From a virus: 40,724 bases of DNA. Positions 40,451 to 40,724 of this stretch are shown piece after piece; positions within the stretch are counted from its first letter, which is position 1, and every line of letters starts with the position of its first letter. The DNA lies in the IMG/VR virus record IMGVR_UViG_3300044591_001615, positions 1 through 40,724 of that record, one strand, 5' to 3'. The notes under the pieces were generated by a model, which did no database searches, was not told the DNA's origin, and worked only from the letters and a program-made list of their open reading frames with translations. A program made the position numbers and the translations under genes.

Positions 40451-40471
40451 TAAACCGAAACACACGAAATC

Positions 40472-40724
40472 ATGGCAAAAATGTACTGCGGGCAAGCCGC
40501 AATCAGACAAACGAAAATTGGTCAAGTGGTCAGCATTGAACTGGACTTGACCGATTTAAGGGCAATTTTGGGAGAGGCCGCACAAGGCCAAAGTGAGGCA
40601 CAAATCCGCGAATGGACGGACAAAGGTGGAGTAGTACACAAGACCATTAAACTCGAAGCTGTCCCAATGAAAGAGCCGGGCAAGTACAGCACTCACACGA
40701 TTAAGCTAAACACTTACGTCAAGG
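40472..40724 (+). CDS. SSB-like protein, second version (cut by window end)
   Basis: The same gene as 430-792, truncated by the window edge after 84 codons. It differs from the other copy at a few residues (ELDLTDLRAILG versus ELDLTELRVILG) and at silent sites. The 2-nt insertion upstream (CACACG versus CACG) places any earlier start out of frame and confirms ATG 40472. The acidic tip lies beyond the window. Confidence 0.75.
   Translation, partial: MAKMYCGQAAIRQTKIGQVVSIELDLTDLRAILGEAAQGQSEAQIREWTDKGGVVHKTIKLEAVPMKEPGKYSTHTIKLNTYVK

Larger units (their letters stand above)
40041..40724. repeat. Right copy of diverged terminal repeat
   Basis: Counterpart of 1-682. The final 127 nt (40598-40724) are identical to 556-682, and 127 is a common assembly k-mer length. 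The divergent middle (about 11% over 440 nt) is probably a second strain allele. Confidence 0.9.

Overview
The window is an essentially complete genome of a tailed double-stranded DNA phage with a unit length of about 40.04 kb. Its first 682 nt and last 684 nt are two diverged versions of one segment, so the contig closes on itself. Nearly all genes lie on the plus strand, tightly packed, with about fifteen 4-base ATGA start/stop overlaps. A Bacteroidota host is indicated by promoters of the type TTG-N19/20-TAnnTTTG, the absence of Shine-Dalgarno sites, A-rich start regions, and protein types common in Bacteroidota phages (BT4734-like primase, MNCxT-type head genes, lipoprotein/TM spanin). A 906-residue tape measure and the absence of sheath genes suggest a siphovirus. 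I see no integrase, no DNA or RNA polymerase and no tRNA.

Layout. 1-2455: VRR-NUC nuclease (partial copy), a possible SSB with an SSB-like acidic tip, and small and large terminase. 2524-3226: DUF3310 gene and a partner. 3318-16234: connector and tail genes, including tail assembly chaperone with a probable -1 frameshift, tape measure, two large distal tail proteins and a Mu gpF-like head protein. A two-gene minus-strand cassette with its own promoter (7605-8270) interrupts this block. 16306-16836: a monocistronic, probably abundant virion protein between promoter and terminator. 16941-21450: small accessory genes, a GT8-like glycosyltransferase and a one-piece spanin. 21517-29436: metallophosphoesterase, holin, portal with a four-cysteine insert, scaffold, major capsid protein with a structured leader, further head genes and a CHAP-like endolysin. 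29519-37465: early operon with a perfect palindrome over its promoter. It encodes an HTH protein, Rad52-like annealing protein, Cas4/AddB-like Fe-S nuclease, Mom-like DNA modification protein, SF2 helicase, primase-helicase, DNA methyltransferase and a sliding-clamp homologue. 37535-39068: two tiny regulator-like genes, a possible glycosyltransferase and a SAM methyltransferase. 39113-39899: AT-rich noncoding region with about ten copies of TGTAACAG/CTGTTACA, a candidate origin. The VRR-NUC gene and its followers then repeat at the right edge.

How the parts may work together. The phage supplies initiation (primase-helicase, helicase), recombination (annealing protein plus nuclease) and a clamp, and presumably borrows the host replicative polymerase. 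The most striking observation is that both DNA-modifying enzymes, the Mom-like protein and the methyltransferase, end exactly in a QxxLF pentapeptide (QMQLF and QLTLF), the consensus for binding the bacterial beta clamp. The clamp homologue starts 4 nt after the methyltransferase stop. This suggests that modification is tethered to the replication fork through a phage-encoded clamp. A second theme is leaderless transcription: five genes carry TAnnTTTG or TAnnTTAG exactly 4 nt before ATG.
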